NCBI GenBank assembly: GCA_001788835.1
Contig: MFXK01000010.1
Location: 36,553 to 100,552 of the forward strand
Source: Candidatus Peregrinibacteria bacterium RIFOXYB2_FULL_33_20
GTDB lineage: Bacteria > Patescibacteriota > Gracilibacteria > UBA1369 > GWF2-33-10
Direction: 5' to 3'
Length of the DNA stretch: 64,000 nt
Shown one piece after another: positions 1-8,418 of the stretch; position 1 is the stretch's first letter; each line of letters opens with the position of its first letter. The notes under the pieces were generated by a model that was given only the letters and a program-made list of their open reading frames with translations, was not told the origin of the DNA and made no database searches. The position numbers were made by a program, and so were the translations under genes.

Positions 1-154
1 GACAAATTCCTTCTTTCCATTCATTATCACAAACAGGCATATAGCCACTTTTACCGCTACTTCTATTCTCCCACCTCTTTGAAAAAACATCTTTCCTGCC
101 TTTAAAAATATCAATAAATAATAAAACTTTTTCTTTGGAGGAAAGGTTAGACAT
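1..154 (-). CDS. TOTE conflict system primase-like protein, N-terminal fragment
   Basis: Only the first 51 codons lie in the window; the gene runs off the left edge. The start ATG at 152-154 is fixed by an in-frame stop (TGA, 164-166) just upstream. The peptide contains FKGRKDVFSKRWEN and GKSGYMPVCDNEW, the N-terminal signature of the archaeo-eukaryotic primase domain of TOTE conflict systems (usual form: LFRGREDVY, RWEN, GKSGYSPAC, NEW). In that family the primase is usually followed by a superfamily II helicase and sometimes a nuclease, and is proposed to act in plasmid or phage conflict; those parts lie outside. It follows the gene at 202-630 by 47 nt on the same strand, so the two may be co-transcribed. 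The family call rests on remembered motifs over a short stretch. Confidence 0.7.
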   Translation of the reverse strand, partial: MSNLSSKEKVLLFIDIFKGRKDVFSKRWENRSSGKSGYMPVCDNEWKEGIC

Positions 155-201
155 ATAATTTTTTCATAAATCACTTCAAATCATATCTTGAAATACAAAT
201 T

Positions 202-630
202 TTAAAAAGTTCCTTCATCTTTACTAAATATACCACTAGAAATTGGTGTTCTGGTCTTTGCAAAATATTCACATAAAACTTCCCAAGCTACTTGATATAC
301 TTCCTCTGAAGTTGAGGCTCCTGACACTTCCCCTGATAACGGTTTACTCATATAATTTGAACTAATATGATATTTTTTCCCTTCAACTTGAATTAAAGGC
401 TGTTGGCCATATATTTCCTCACCTTTCTCGTCTCTCCAAAATAACTGTAAATGATAATAAACTATAGTTCTTTTAATTTCTGGCGCTTTAGTGGATTCTG
501 CCAAAACTTGTTCTCTTGTCTCTAACGTTATTTTGTCACCAGATTCACTCAAGTCTGCCTTATTACCGCTTCCGTCAGTAATAATCTCAGAGCCATTACC
601 GTCTACTTGCCCCAATTTTATTTCTGTCAT
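202..630 (-). CDS. Hypothetical protein, 142 aa
   Basis: I do not recognise this protein. The chosen start is the ATG at 628-630 (MTEIKLG). A longer in-frame ATG at 667-669 lies upstream of the -10 box of the promoter at 660-688, so it would not be transcribed. The sequence is soluble, has no signal peptide, and has an acidic, Gly/Ser-rich N-terminal third followed by a more ordered part (YYHLQLFWRD, then VAWEVLCEYF). There is no Shine-Dalgarno sequence. It probably leads the transcript that continues into the TOTE-like gene at the window edge, so it may be an accessory of that system, but nothing in its sequence proves this. Confidence 0.6.
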   Translation of the reverse strand: MTEIKLGQVDGNGSEIITDGSGNKADLSESGDKITLETREQVLAESTKAPEIKRTIVYYHLQLFWRDEKGEEIYGQQPLIQVEGKKYHISSNYMSKPLSGEVSGASTSEEVYQVAWEVLCEYFAKTRTPISSGIFSKDEGTF

Positions 631-659
631 AAATTTATTAATTAGGAAACAACACCTAG

Positions 660-688
660 ACCATAGCATCTCTCTTTCTCTCTGTCAA
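660..688 (-). promoter_or_regulatory. Sigma-70-type promoter with GA-rich spacer
   Basis: On the minus strand TTGACA (683-688) is followed by a 17-nt purine-rich spacer and TATGGT (660-665). Two other promoters in the window (40595-40623 and 42048-42074) share TTGACAGAGAG and the ATGyTAT -10 context. Transcription should begin near 655 and serve the gene at 202-630. Confidence 0.7.
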
Positions 689-868
689 GTTTTATTTTGA
701 TGAAATCTAAGATAAAATTAATTATTTAAATTAATATTTAAACACGCCTATTATTTCAAGATTTTATGGAAAAATGGTGCTGATTTTGCTCCTGAATTTT
801 TGTATCAAATAGCAAAATAAAAATTTAATTTATTTCTAATTCCATTCTTTAAATTAATATCTTAGTTT

Positions 869-2113
869 TTATTTAAATTCTGCAATTTTCATTTCCCCGC
901 AATATCCCTTAATATATTGTTCTAGCCGGATTGATATTTCAACCAATTGAGGATTTTCCTGAGATAGTTTTTTGCATAATAAATAAAGAGCAACAGTTAC
1001 ACCGAGATTACGAGTTAACTGCCGCCTCCCCCAACTTGGCGTAATATTTTTCGAGCGATCCACCTCAACTCTGGCAGTGATAGTAGAAATTAATCCATCT
1101 GATTCTTTGGTACTAACGCCAATAGAAAAATAATCCGCTTTCCCTTTTTCCCAATAATTGGCATAACCAGTGGTGCCGATTGTTATTGATGTTTGTGTGT
1201 TGGACCTATTGAATAAACCGCTACTTGCTAAAGCTATTGTGTCTGGCTCAGCAATTCTATCCCATTTCAAATTTTCATTGGGTACCCCGACATACGCTTT
1301 CAAAAGAGGATCGTACCAATTCAAATATGTATCCAATATATTAGTTGCCCCCTCAATAGATGTCATTAAATTGGCAAGTAATCCACATGTGAAACTCTCA
1401 CCAATGGAAATCTTTCCTCCATTTAACTTTTTTTTAATTAAAAGAAAGATTTCCTGCCAGACATGCCTATTGAGCTTCTTAGTATCTTGAACATCAGGCG
1501 TCAGCGGATCTTCTACGGTTTGAGAATCATACAAAAGAGCATTAATCCTACTATTTGCGTCTTGAATCACATCCAGAAACGCCATTATCTGATACATCGT
1601 TAATATGGCGGCAACCTCTTGGATTGCTGTCCTTTTATCTTCTGGGCTCTGTATAGTTTTAGGTGAAAAATCAAAACATTCTGAAACAAATGTTCCATGA
1701 TTCCCAGCAAATGACATGATTTCACCAGCTCTTTCGCCACTAGCGAAACCATGAGCTCCAGCTATTATCTGGCAATTGTTTAACCCAGCTTCTTTCGCCA
1801 AAGAAAATCCCTCTGTAATACACAATGAAGCGAGTGATCTCAAATCGCCTGGTAAACTAGAATATCTTACTAAACCACCCTGTAAATATTGTGAACTTTT
1901 ATCATTTGAAGCTAAAGCATCTGCCTCCATACCAGGAGCAATACCACTATTACATAAAAGGCCAATTTGCTGCTGTAATAGCATAGGATGTAGCAATCCC
2001 CCCAGTCTATATCTTAAATTTCTAAGCTGGGAAAGATCAAAATTCTCTAATTGCTTAACTAAACTGTGTATATCTTTACCTCCCAATATTTCCGGATCTG
2101 AATTCTGCTCCAT
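869..2113 (-). CDS. CinA C-terminal-like (PncC-type) protein with unknown N-terminal domain
   Basis: This is a 414-aa soluble protein. Residues about 230-395 resemble the CinA C-terminal domain (nicotinamide mononucleotide deamidase, PncC): ISIGESFTCGLLANLMTSIEG matches the usual ESCTGGLIA...TDVPGAS pattern, and TIGTTGYANY with FSIGVST occupies the place of the TGIAGP and GTV(Y/F)IG stretches. The match is loose: the ESCTGG motif reads ESFTCG, keeping E, S, T and the last G. Residues 1-215 match nothing I know; the stretch AGAHGFASGERAGEIMSFAG is rich in small residues and could be a second catalytic or binding fold. It is divergently transcribed from the gene at 2243, with promoters for both in the shared gap. 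Deamidase activity is inference. Confidence 0.5.
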   Translation of the reverse strand: MEQNSDPEILGGKDIHSLVKQLENFDLSQLRNLRYRLGGLLHPMLLQQQIGLLCNSGIAPGMEADALASNDKSSQYLQGGLVRYSSLPGDLRSLASLCITEGFSLAKEAGLNNCQIIAGAHGFASGERAGEIMSFAGNHGTFVSECFDFSPKTIQSPEDKRTAIQEVAAILTMYQIMAFLDVIQDANSRINALLYDSQTVEDPLTPDVQDTKKLNRHVWQEIFLLIKKKLNGGKISIGESFTCGLLANLMTSIEGATNILDTYLNWYDPLLKAYVGVPNENLKWDRIAEPDTIALASSGLFNRSNTQTSITIGTTGYANYWEKGKADYFSIGVSTKESDGLISTITARVEVDRSKNITPSWGRRQLTRNLGVTVALYLLCKKLSQENPQLVEISIRLEQYIKGYCGEMKIAEFK

Positions 2114-2138
2114 GTTAAATTTTAATTGTAATTATATT

Positions 2139-2166
2139 AATTTACCACTTAAAAAATAAATGTCAA
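2139..2166 (-). promoter_or_regulatory. Promoter of the CinA-C-like gene
   Basis: Minus strand: TTGACA (2161-2166), 16-nt spacer, TAAATT (2139-2144). It is about 26 nt upstream of the start codon at 2113 and back to back with the promoter at 2185-2212. Confidence 0.55.
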
Positions 2167-2184
2167 TATCAATGCCCCAAAAAA

Positions 2185-2212
2185 TTGACTTTCCCAAAAA
2201 ATACGCTATTAT
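2185..2212 (+). promoter_or_regulatory. Promoter of the gene at 2243
   Basis: Plus strand: TTGACT (2185-2190), 16-nt spacer, TATTAT (2207-2212), about 30 nt before the ATG at 2243. With 2139-2166 it forms a compact divergent promoter pair. Confidence 0.55.
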
Positions 2213-2242
2213 ATTTTCTTCTTATTATTTTATTTTTTTCAG

Positions 2243-2758
2243 ATGTTCAATTCAAATGATAAAAAACTGCGAGCATTTGCTCAAACAGATACAGATAATA
2301 TTCTAAATAGAAATCGTTTTAGACCAAAATCATCTATAAATAGACGCTCAGGTAAGTTACTCGCAATAGGGACTTTGTTTGCAATGGGACTCGGCGGTCA
2401 ATGCGCCTATCAACACGGAACCAGGCAAGAAATTCAAGCCTGCGTAAAAGGCCTTGAAAGCAGAGTTCATACTAACAACACAATACACGAAGGCAGTGAT
2501 GGTCGTCATTACACCACTACTGATGTATCGACCCAATGGATAGTTGCTACTGATCAAGGAACTTTACAAAATAGTTCTGCTTGGCTAAGTGGCAAATTTG
2601 ATTCTAGTGAAATACAGGGGGACCTAAAAGAAGGCCAAAAATACCTGTTTAAAATTTATGGCTGGAATATTGGTTTTGACAGATATTATCCAAACATATT
2701 AGAAGCACAACTAATAGGCAGTTGTGATGATAAGGCTGATGATAACCTAAAAAAATAA
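2243..2758 (+). CDS. Hypothetical membrane-anchored protein, 171 aa
   Basis: After a polar, basic N-terminus of about 35 residues there is one hydrophobic segment (GKLLAIGTLFAMGLGG, about 37-52) that would anchor the protein with its C-terminal domain outside. The outer part has the pattern WLSGKFDSSEIQGDL, then KYLFKIYGWNIGFDRYYPNI. This pattern (kF.S..l...L..Gk.Y...v.GWr...fs.yPNI) recalls small phage and bacterial proteins of the DUF1523 type, but I cannot confirm the family. It has its own promoter and converges on the radical SAM gene at 2765. The function is unknown. Confidence 0.65.
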   Translation: MFNSNDKKLRAFAQTDTDNILNRNRFRPKSSINRRSGKLLAIGTLFAMGLGGQCAYQHGTRQEIQACVKGLESRVHTNNTIHEGSDGRHYTTTDVSTQWIVATDQGTLQNSSAWLSGKFDSSEIQGDLKEGQKYLFKIYGWNIGFDRYYPNILEAQLIGSCDDKADDNLKK

Positions 2759-2764
2759 ATTAAT

Positions 2765-3685
2765 TCAAAATTCTGGCGTATACATCGGATCAGCTGATTC
2801 CAAGTCCTGAATTAAACCATCTGCAAAATCTAAATCAGCGAAATAGTCTGAAATTTCTGCATATTCTTTTTTGCTCAGTTTACGATTGATTTCAGGAAAA
2901 TTTGCGGCTTTATAAGTTGGATAATATTGTGCCATGAGTGCGATGTAGGCTTTTTCTCCAAATTCTTTTTTTATCCAATCGAGAATTTTTTTACTATCTT
3001 CTGTGTGTCCGGGCAAAACCAGGTGTCGAATTATTAAACCGTTGGTGATGAAATTATTTTGATTTAATTTTAGCCAGCCGACTTGTTTGTACATTTCTTT
3101 GACTGCCTCTGAAGCAAATTGAAAATAATTTATGAATTTGGAATATTGGAGAGCGATTTGATTGTCAAAATATTTAAAATCAGGCAGGTAAACATCTACA
3201 AGACCATCAAGTTTTTTCAAAGTTTCTACTTTTTCATAGCCATTGCTGTTCCAGATAATTGGAACTTTTATTTGTGATTTGTATTTATTTAAAAATTTAC
3301 AAAGCAAATTTGAATATGGAGTCGGACTTACAAAATTTATATTATGAACTTTCTTTTCGTTAATTAAATTTAAACAAATTTCCAAAAATTTTTCTTCGCT
3401 TGTCTCAAGATTTATTTTTTTCCCCCAAAATAAAGGATCTGAAATTTTATAATTTTGACAAAACACGCATCGACCATTACAGCCAGTAAAAAATATTGCG
3501 CCAGATCCGCCCAATCCATCTTTCAAATCTTCACCACTGATCATTGGTTCTTCAAAAAAATGCTGCTGGACACGCGACACAAGAATTTTTTTTGGCAACT
3601 TACAAATCCCAAAGTTTTCAACTCGATCTACATTGCAGTTAAAAGGACAAATAGTACAGGTGGAAGAAAATTTTGAATTAAACAT
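2765..3685 (-). CDS. PflX-like radical SAM protein (COG1313)
   Basis: This is a 306-aa radical SAM enzyme. The [4Fe-4S]/SAM motif is CNGRCVFCQN (CxxxCxxC, about residues 69-76), preceded by GAIFFTG. An N-terminal cysteine-rich stretch (CTICPFNC, then GICK) is typical of the PflX/COG1313 group of pyruvate-formate-lyase-activase-like proteins, whose substrates are mostly unknown. Later conserved features are FVSPTPYS, WNSNGYE, VDVYLPDFKY and IRHLVLPGH. No pyruvate formate-lyase gene is nearby, so activation of PFL is not implied. The length is normal for the group. The start ATG at 3683-3685 is immediately upstream of a heptad repeat. Confidence 0.85.
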   Translation of the reverse strand: MFNSKFSSTCTICPFNCNVDRVENFGICKLPKKILVSRVQQHFFEEPMISGEDLKDGLGGSGAIFFTGCNGRCVFCQNYKISDPLFWGKKINLETSEEKFLEICLNLINEKKVHNINFVSPTPYSNLLCKFLNKYKSQIKVPIIWNSNGYEKVETLKKLDGLVDVYLPDFKYFDNQIALQYSKFINYFQFASEAVKEMYKQVGWLKLNQNNFITNGLIIRHLVLPGHTEDSKKILDWIKKEFGEKAYIALMAQYYPTYKAANFPEINRKLSKKEYAEISDYFADLDFADGLIQDLESADPMYTPEF

Positions 3686-3727
3686 TCTTAACTCTTAGTT
3701 CTTAGTTCTAATTTATTCTAGTTCTCT
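3685..3727. repeat. Degenerate heptad repeat (CTTAGTT family)
   Basis: Units of seven bases in tandem (TTCTTA, ACTCTTA, GTTCTTA, GTTCTAA, then TAGTTCT). The same family is inserted inside pyrB at 25551-25608 and occurs at 36896-36940. Confidence 0.6.
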
Positions 3728-3803
3728 TTAAAAAATAAATAAAGCATGTTATTTTTGCATCGTGCTTGGATTTTTTTTTATTCTTTTTTCTTTTTTCTAA
3801 ATT

Positions 3804-5624
3804 ATGAAAAAATACGAACTTTTTGATAGAAACACACAAAGTTTTATTTATAGTTTACAGCCAAAAGCCATTCAGAGAATGCTTGATTTTGATTTTCTGA
3901 TAGCACGCAACCTCCCATCAATCAGTGCAATCATTCAGCCTGGTTCATCTGGTTTTCATAAAGTATTTTTTGGAACCAACGAAATCTTAATCCCAATTTA
4001 TTCTGATATTGAGGAAGCTAGTAAAAATCATCCAAAAACTGATGTTCTGATTAATTTCGCTTCAATGCGTTCTGCTTATGAATCTAGTTTGGAAGCGCTA
4101 AATACTGATCAGATCCGAGTGATTGCTATAATTGCTGAAGGTGTGCCAGAGAGAAGATCAAGAGAACTTGCTATGATAGCAAAAAAAAAGAACAAATTAA
4201 TTATAGGGCCAGCAACTGTTGGTGGAATTAAGGCTGGAGCTTTCAAAATTGGTGACACAGCAGGAACAATTGAAAATATTATAGATTCAAAATTACATCG
4301 TCCTGGTTCAGTTGGTTTTGTTTCTAAGTCAGGTGGAATGAGCAACGAAATGTATAACGTTTTAGCTCAAACTACAAATGGTGTTTATGAAGGAATTTCA
4401 ATTGGTGGAGATAGATATCCAGGTTCACAGCTGATTGATCATATTTTGAGATTTGAAGCTAATCCAGATATTAAGATGATTATTTCATTAGGAGAAATTG
4501 GCGGAACAGAAGAATATGCAATTGTTGATGCTTTGAAAAATGGTAAAATTAAAAAACCTTTAATTATTTGGGTGACTGGTACTTGCGCTTCAGTTTTCCC
4601 CTCAGAAGTTCAATTTGGTCATGCAGGAGCAGCCTCAGGCAATAAGGAAACATCAGCCGAAGCAAAAAATAAAGCATTAAAGGAAGCTGGAGCATATGTG
4701 CCAAATTCTTTTGATGATTTTCCCGATTTGATTAAAAAAGTGTTTGTTAAATTAGAGCAAAAAAAGAAAATTCCTAAAATTATTGAGCCAAAACTTAATA
4801 TAGTTCCTGAAGATTATGTTGTTTTGAAAAAAGCTGGAAAAGTTCGAAAAGCCACAAATTTTATTTGCACGATTTCTGATGATCGAGGAGAAGAATCAAA
4901 ATATTTTGGTGTGCCGATTAGTGAAGTAGCAGAAGGGAATTATGGCATTGGTGATGTATTATCTTTGTTATGGTTTAAGAAAAAATTGCCTAGGGAAGCT
5001 ACCAAATTCTTGGAAATAGTGTTAAAAAATGTAGCTGACCACGGACCGGAAGTGAGCGGAGCCCATAATGCTATTGTGGCTGCTAGAGCTGGCAAAGATT
5101 TAATGTCTTGTTTGGCTTCAGGAATTTTGACAATCGGTCCAAGATTCGGCGGAGCAATTGCTGACAGCGCCAAATATTTCAAGGAAGCGCTAGATCAAAA
5201 GATGGAACCAAGAATTTTTGTTTCTGAAATGAAAAAAAAAGGCCTTAATATCCCAGGCATTGGGCACAGAATTAAGAGTATTCACAATCCAGATAAACGA
5301 GTTGAGACTTTGAAAAAATATGCTTTTGCCAATTTTAAATCCAATAAATATTTAAATTATGCTTTATCAGTAGCGGACATTACCACTCAGAAAAAAGCTA
5401 ATTTAATTTTAAACGTAGACGGTTGTATTGCCATGTGTTTCTTGGATTTTATGGACAGTTTTGATTTTAGCAAGCAAGAGACGCAAGATGTTTTGAATGC
5501 GGAAATTCTGAACGGACTTTTCGTCTTGGGAAGATCAATCGGGATTATGGGACATGTGTTTGATCAAAAACGTTTGAAAGAAAAATTATATAGGCATCCG
5601 GAAGACGATGTTTTATTCCTTTAA
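3804..5624 (+). CDS. aclA: ATP-citrate lyase large subunit (CoA-ligase/citrate-synthase half)
   Basis: The 606-aa protein matches the C-terminal two-thirds of eukaryotic ACLY and the separate bacterial large subunit (about 610 aa). It has a CoA-binding domain near the N-terminus, a succinyl-CoA-synthetase-like domain with the phospho-histidine loop QFGHAGAASGNKETS (about 271-285), and a citrate-synthase-like lyase domain with GIGHRIKSIHNPD (about 486-498) and the catalytic Asp in NVDGCIAMCF. The known reaction is ATP-dependent cleavage of citrate to acetyl-CoA and oxaloacetate, which also needs the ATP-grasp small subunit. No small-subunit gene is visible in the window. With isocitrate dehydrogenase at 6193 it suggests a partial TCA route, for making either acetyl-CoA or citrate. 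No Shine-Dalgarno sequence precedes the ATG. Confidence 0.88.
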   Translation: MKKYELFDRNTQSFIYSLQPKAIQRMLDFDFLIARNLPSISAIIQPGSSGFHKVFFGTNEILIPIYSDIEEASKNHPKTDVLINFASMRSAYESSLEALNTDQIRVIAIIAEGVPERRSRELAMIAKKKNKLIIGPATVGGIKAGAFKIGDTAGTIENIIDSKLHRPGSVGFVSKSGGMSNEMYNVLAQTTNGVYEGISIGGDRYPGSQLIDHILRFEANPDIKMIISLGEIGGTEEYAIVDALKNGKIKKPLIIWVTGTCASVFPSEVQFGHAGAASGNKETSAEAKNKALKEAGAYVPNSFDDFPDLIKKVFVKLEQKKKIPKIIEPKLNIVPEDYVVLKKAGKVRKATNFICTISDDRGEESKYFGVPISEVAEGNYGIGDVLSLLWFKKKLPREATKFLEIVLKNVADHGPEVSGAHNAIVAARAGKDLMSCLASGILTIGPRFGGAIADSAKYFKEALDQKMEPRIFVSEMKKKGLNIPGIGHRIKSIHNPDKRVETLKKYAFANFKSNKYLNYALSVADITTQKKANLILNVDGCIAMCFLDFMDSFDFSKQETQDVLNAEILNGLFVLGRSIGIMGHVFDQKRLKEKLYRHPEDDVLFL

Positions 5625-5721
5625 CTTTTGTCACATGCCAAATTCAGTGAAACTATCAATGCCTTAAAAGCCTCGGCAGAGGAGGTGGGATTGAAAGGGA
5701 ATCTTTAGCCTTGAACATTTC

Positions 5722-6138
5722 ATGATTATGAATTTATTTCCGATTGAATTATCGGCAAAATATATAGAGAAAGCGCAGGAATTGTATATCCAAAATAATG
5801 ATATTATTGAACAATTTATTCATGGTAGCGGTCATGGCGGGCAAAAAATAAACAAGACCTCGTCTACAGTGTATTTAAAACATTTACCAACAGGTATTGA
5901 AATTAAATGCCAGGCTTTTCGTGAGCGGGGGAAAAATCGGATTCAGGCTTACAAACTTTTGATAGATAAAATTGAGTTTTTGAAAAAAGGCAAAGAATCC
6001 GAAAAAGCCAAAAAAAACTATAAATTAAAAAAACAAAAACAGAAACGTTCCAAAAGAGCCAAGGAAAAAATTTTAGAACAAAAACACCTTCGAAGTGAGG
6101 TGAAAAAAAACAGGACTCAGGTAAAAGCTGGTTTTTAG
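5722..6138 (+). CDS. Class I release-factor-like peptidyl-tRNA hydrolase (RF-1 domain)
   Basis: The 138-aa protein has the GGQ catalytic loop GSGHGGQKINKTSS (about 35-48) followed by VYLKHLPTGIEIKCQAFRER, the RF-1 domain, but no codon-recognition domain. The C-terminal third is very rich in Lys and Arg, like the tail ArfB/YaeJ and mitochondrial C12orf65 use to probe the empty mRNA channel. The role is therefore probably rescue of stalled ribosomes by hydrolysing peptidyl-tRNA. Either ATG at 5722 or ATG at 5728 could be the start. The region just upstream (5629-5709) is an open but unconvincing 27-codon frame. Confidence 0.85.
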   Translation: MIMNLFPIELSAKYIEKAQELYIQNNDIIEQFIHGSGHGGQKINKTSSTVYLKHLPTGIEIKCQAFRERGKNRIQAYKLLIDKIEFLKKGKESEKAKKNYKLKKQKQKRSKRAKEKILEQKHLRSEVKKNRTQVKAGF

Positions 6139-6192
6139 CTTAAAAACTTTATAGCAACTGATAATGATTTTAATGAAAAGATCAGAGTACTT

Positions 6193-8409
6193 TTACATGT
6201 TATCAATAACACTATTAAAAGTCAGGCTGGGGCGCATTACGGCTGACATTTTTTTGGTATCTGGCTTGTAGTAACCGCCAAGGTCAGCTGGTTTGCCTTG
6301 AACACTATTGAGTTCTGCCATAATTTTATTTTCATGGCTGGCTAGATTTTGATAAATTGAATCAAATTTGGCAGAGAAATCTTGATCATCAGTTTGCTTG
6401 GATAAGGCTTCCGCCCAATACATCGCCAAATAGAAGTGACTGCCTCGGTTATCAATCGTTCCTAATTTTCTTTGCGGAGATTTGTTGTTTTCTAATAATT
6501 TGCCAGTGGCTTGATCAAGAGTCTTGGCTAGGATTTTAGCTTTGTTGTTGTTATCAGTTTCCGCAATTTTCTCCAAAGATGGCGTCAAAGCCAAAAATTC
6601 TCCAAGCGAATCCCAACGTAAATAATTTTCTTGGATAAGTTGTTTGACATGTTTTGGCGCAGATCCGCCGGCGCCAGTTTCATATAAGCCGCCACCAGCC
6701 ATTAATGGTACGATAGAAAGCATCTTGGCGGAAGTGCCAACTTCCATGATTGGATATAAGTCAGTATTGTAATCTCTAAGTACGTTGCCAGTGACAGAAA
6801 TGGTGTTTTGCCCAGCGCGCATTCTCTCGACAGAGGTTTTGGCGGCTTCTTTGACAGACATAATTTCAATATCGAGTCCATTTAGATCGTAGTCTTTCAA
6901 ATACGCATCAACTTTTTTTCTTAATTCGATATGATGAGCTCTGTCAAAATCCAGCCAAAAAATCGTTTTCCATTTAGTGGCTTTGGCGCGGGCTACCGCT
7001 AATTTAACCCAATCCTTAACTGGAGCATCTTTGACTCGAACCACCCTCCAAATATCACCGATTTCAACTTCATGCTGAATAATTATATTATCATTGGCAT
7101 CAATTATTTTGACAGTGCCGTCACTAGGGATTTCAAAAGTAGTGTTATGTGATCCATATTCTTCTGCCGCTTGAGCCATTAATCCGATATTAGGTACAGT
7201 GCCGATTTTGGTTGGATCAAGCGCTCCATTGGTAAGACAATTTTTGATGGTTTCATCATATAACGGCGCATAAGTGCTGTCTGGAATAGTCAGTTTAACA
7301 TCACGAGCTTCGTTATTCTTGTCCCACATTTTACCGCCCACCTTGATAGCAGCAGGCATAGAGGCGTCAATGATTACATCGCTTGGAACATGCAGATTGG
7401 TAATTCCTTTGAACGAATCAACCATAGCCAACATCGGTCTGGATTCGTAAACAGCTTGAATGTCAGCCTCAATTTCAGTTTTTTTTGCAAGAGGCAGGGA
7501 TGACATTTTATCATAAAGATCGCCAAGTCCACTATTGAAATTTACGTTTAATTTTTGAAAAGTATCAGCATGCTTGGTGATTAAATCTTTGAAAAAAACT
7601 TTGACCGCGTGTCCGAAAATAATGGGATCGGAAACCTTCATCATAGTTGCTTTCAGATGGATAGAGAATAATATCCCCTTATTTTTGGCATCTTGCATTT
7701 GTTCTTCCATGAATCGCACTAAAGCTTTTTTACTTAAGAAAGTTGCATCCATGATTTCTCCTTTTTCTAGAGATAAAGCGTTCATTAGGGTGGTCTCCTC
7801 TCCATTTTTGGCTATGAAGATAATTCTGACAGTAGTCGACTGCGCCATGGTAACTGATTTTTCGTTATGCCTGAAATCATTATCAGACATGGTGGCCACA
7901 TGCGTTTGTGAATTCGCCTCCCATTTACCCATGCTATGCGGAAATTTTTTGGCATAATTTTTTACTGAATCTGGGATCCTTCGATCAGAATTGCCTTCTC
8001 TTAAAACCGGGTTCACCGCTGATCCCAAAACAGTTTTGTAGATTTTGGCTAATTCTTTCTCTTCATCGGTTTGCGTGTTGTCTGGATAATTTGGGATGTT
8101 ATAGCCTTTGATTTGCAATTCGGCAATGGCTTCCTTGAGTTGGGGAATGGAAGCGGAAATGTTTGGCAATTTAATGATATTGGCTTCTGGTTTTTTAGCT
8201 AAGGCACCAAGTTCGATTAGGTGGTTCCCTACTTTTTGTTCATTTGGAAGAGTATCCGAAAATAAAGCTAGGATTCTTCCGGCTAAAGAAATATCACGCG
8301 TTTCAACTTCCACAGCGGCCTGTTTGGTAAAGGCTTGAATAATGGGAAGTAAGGAACAGCTGGCTAAAGCTGGAGCTTCATCTGTTTCTGTCCAAATAAT
8401 TTTTGACAT
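6193..8409 (-). CDS. icd: Isocitrate dehydrogenase, NADP-dependent, monomeric type
   Basis: The 738-aa protein has the usual length of monomeric IDH (about 740) and matches it end to end: [13 protein letters not shown] at the N-terminus, [22 protein letters not shown] near residues 139-160, [20 protein letters not shown], and [14 protein letters not shown] late in the chain. It oxidises isocitrate to 2-oxoglutarate and reduces NADP. It lies 9 nt downstream of aspS on the same strand, probably in one transcript with it. The product feeds glutamate synthesis, and the enzyme complements the ATP-citrate-lyase-type gene at 3804. Confidence 0.95.
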   Translation of the reverse strand: MSKIIWTETDEAPALASCSLLPIIQAFTKQAAVEVETRDISLAGRILALFSDTLPNEQKVGNHLIELGALAKKPEANIIKLPNISASIPQLKEAIAELQIKGYNIPNYPDNTQTDEEKELAKIYKTVLGSAVNPVLREGNSDRRIPDSVKNYAKKFPHSMGKWEANSQTHVATMSDNDFRHNEKSVTMAQSTTVRIIFIAKNGEETTLMNALSLEKGEIMDATFLSKKALVRFMEEQMQDAKNKGILFSIHLKATMMKVSDPIIFGHAVKVFFKDLITKHADTFQKLNVNFNSGLGDLYDKMSSLPLAKKTEIEADIQAVYESRPMLAMVDSFKGITNLHVPSDVIIDASMPAAIKVGGKMWDKNNEARDVKLTIPDSTYAPLYDETIKNCLTNGALDPTKIGTVPNIGLMAQAAEEYGSHNTTFEIPSDGTVKIIDANDNIIIQHEVEIGDIWRVVRVKDAPVKDWVKLAVARAKATKWKTIFWLDFDRAHHIELRKKVDAYLKDYDLNGLDIEIMSVKEAAKTSVERMRAGQNTISVTGNVLRDYNTDLYPIMEVGTSAKMLSIVPLMAGGGLYETGAGGSAPKHVKQLIQENYLRWDSLGEFLALTPSLEKIAETDNNNKAKILAKTLDQATGKLLENNKSPQRKLGTIDNRGSHFYLAMYWAEALSKQTDDQDFSAKFDSIYQNLASHENKIMAELNSVQGKPADLGGYYKPDTKKMSAVMRPSLTFNSVIDNM

Positions 8410-8418
8410 AAGTGTATT

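Noticed and set aside
5629..5709. Open frame of 27 codons between the ATP-citrate lyase and RF-1 genes (TTG start)
   Set aside because: It is too short, has no family pattern and no promoter; probably chance or a minor remnant.
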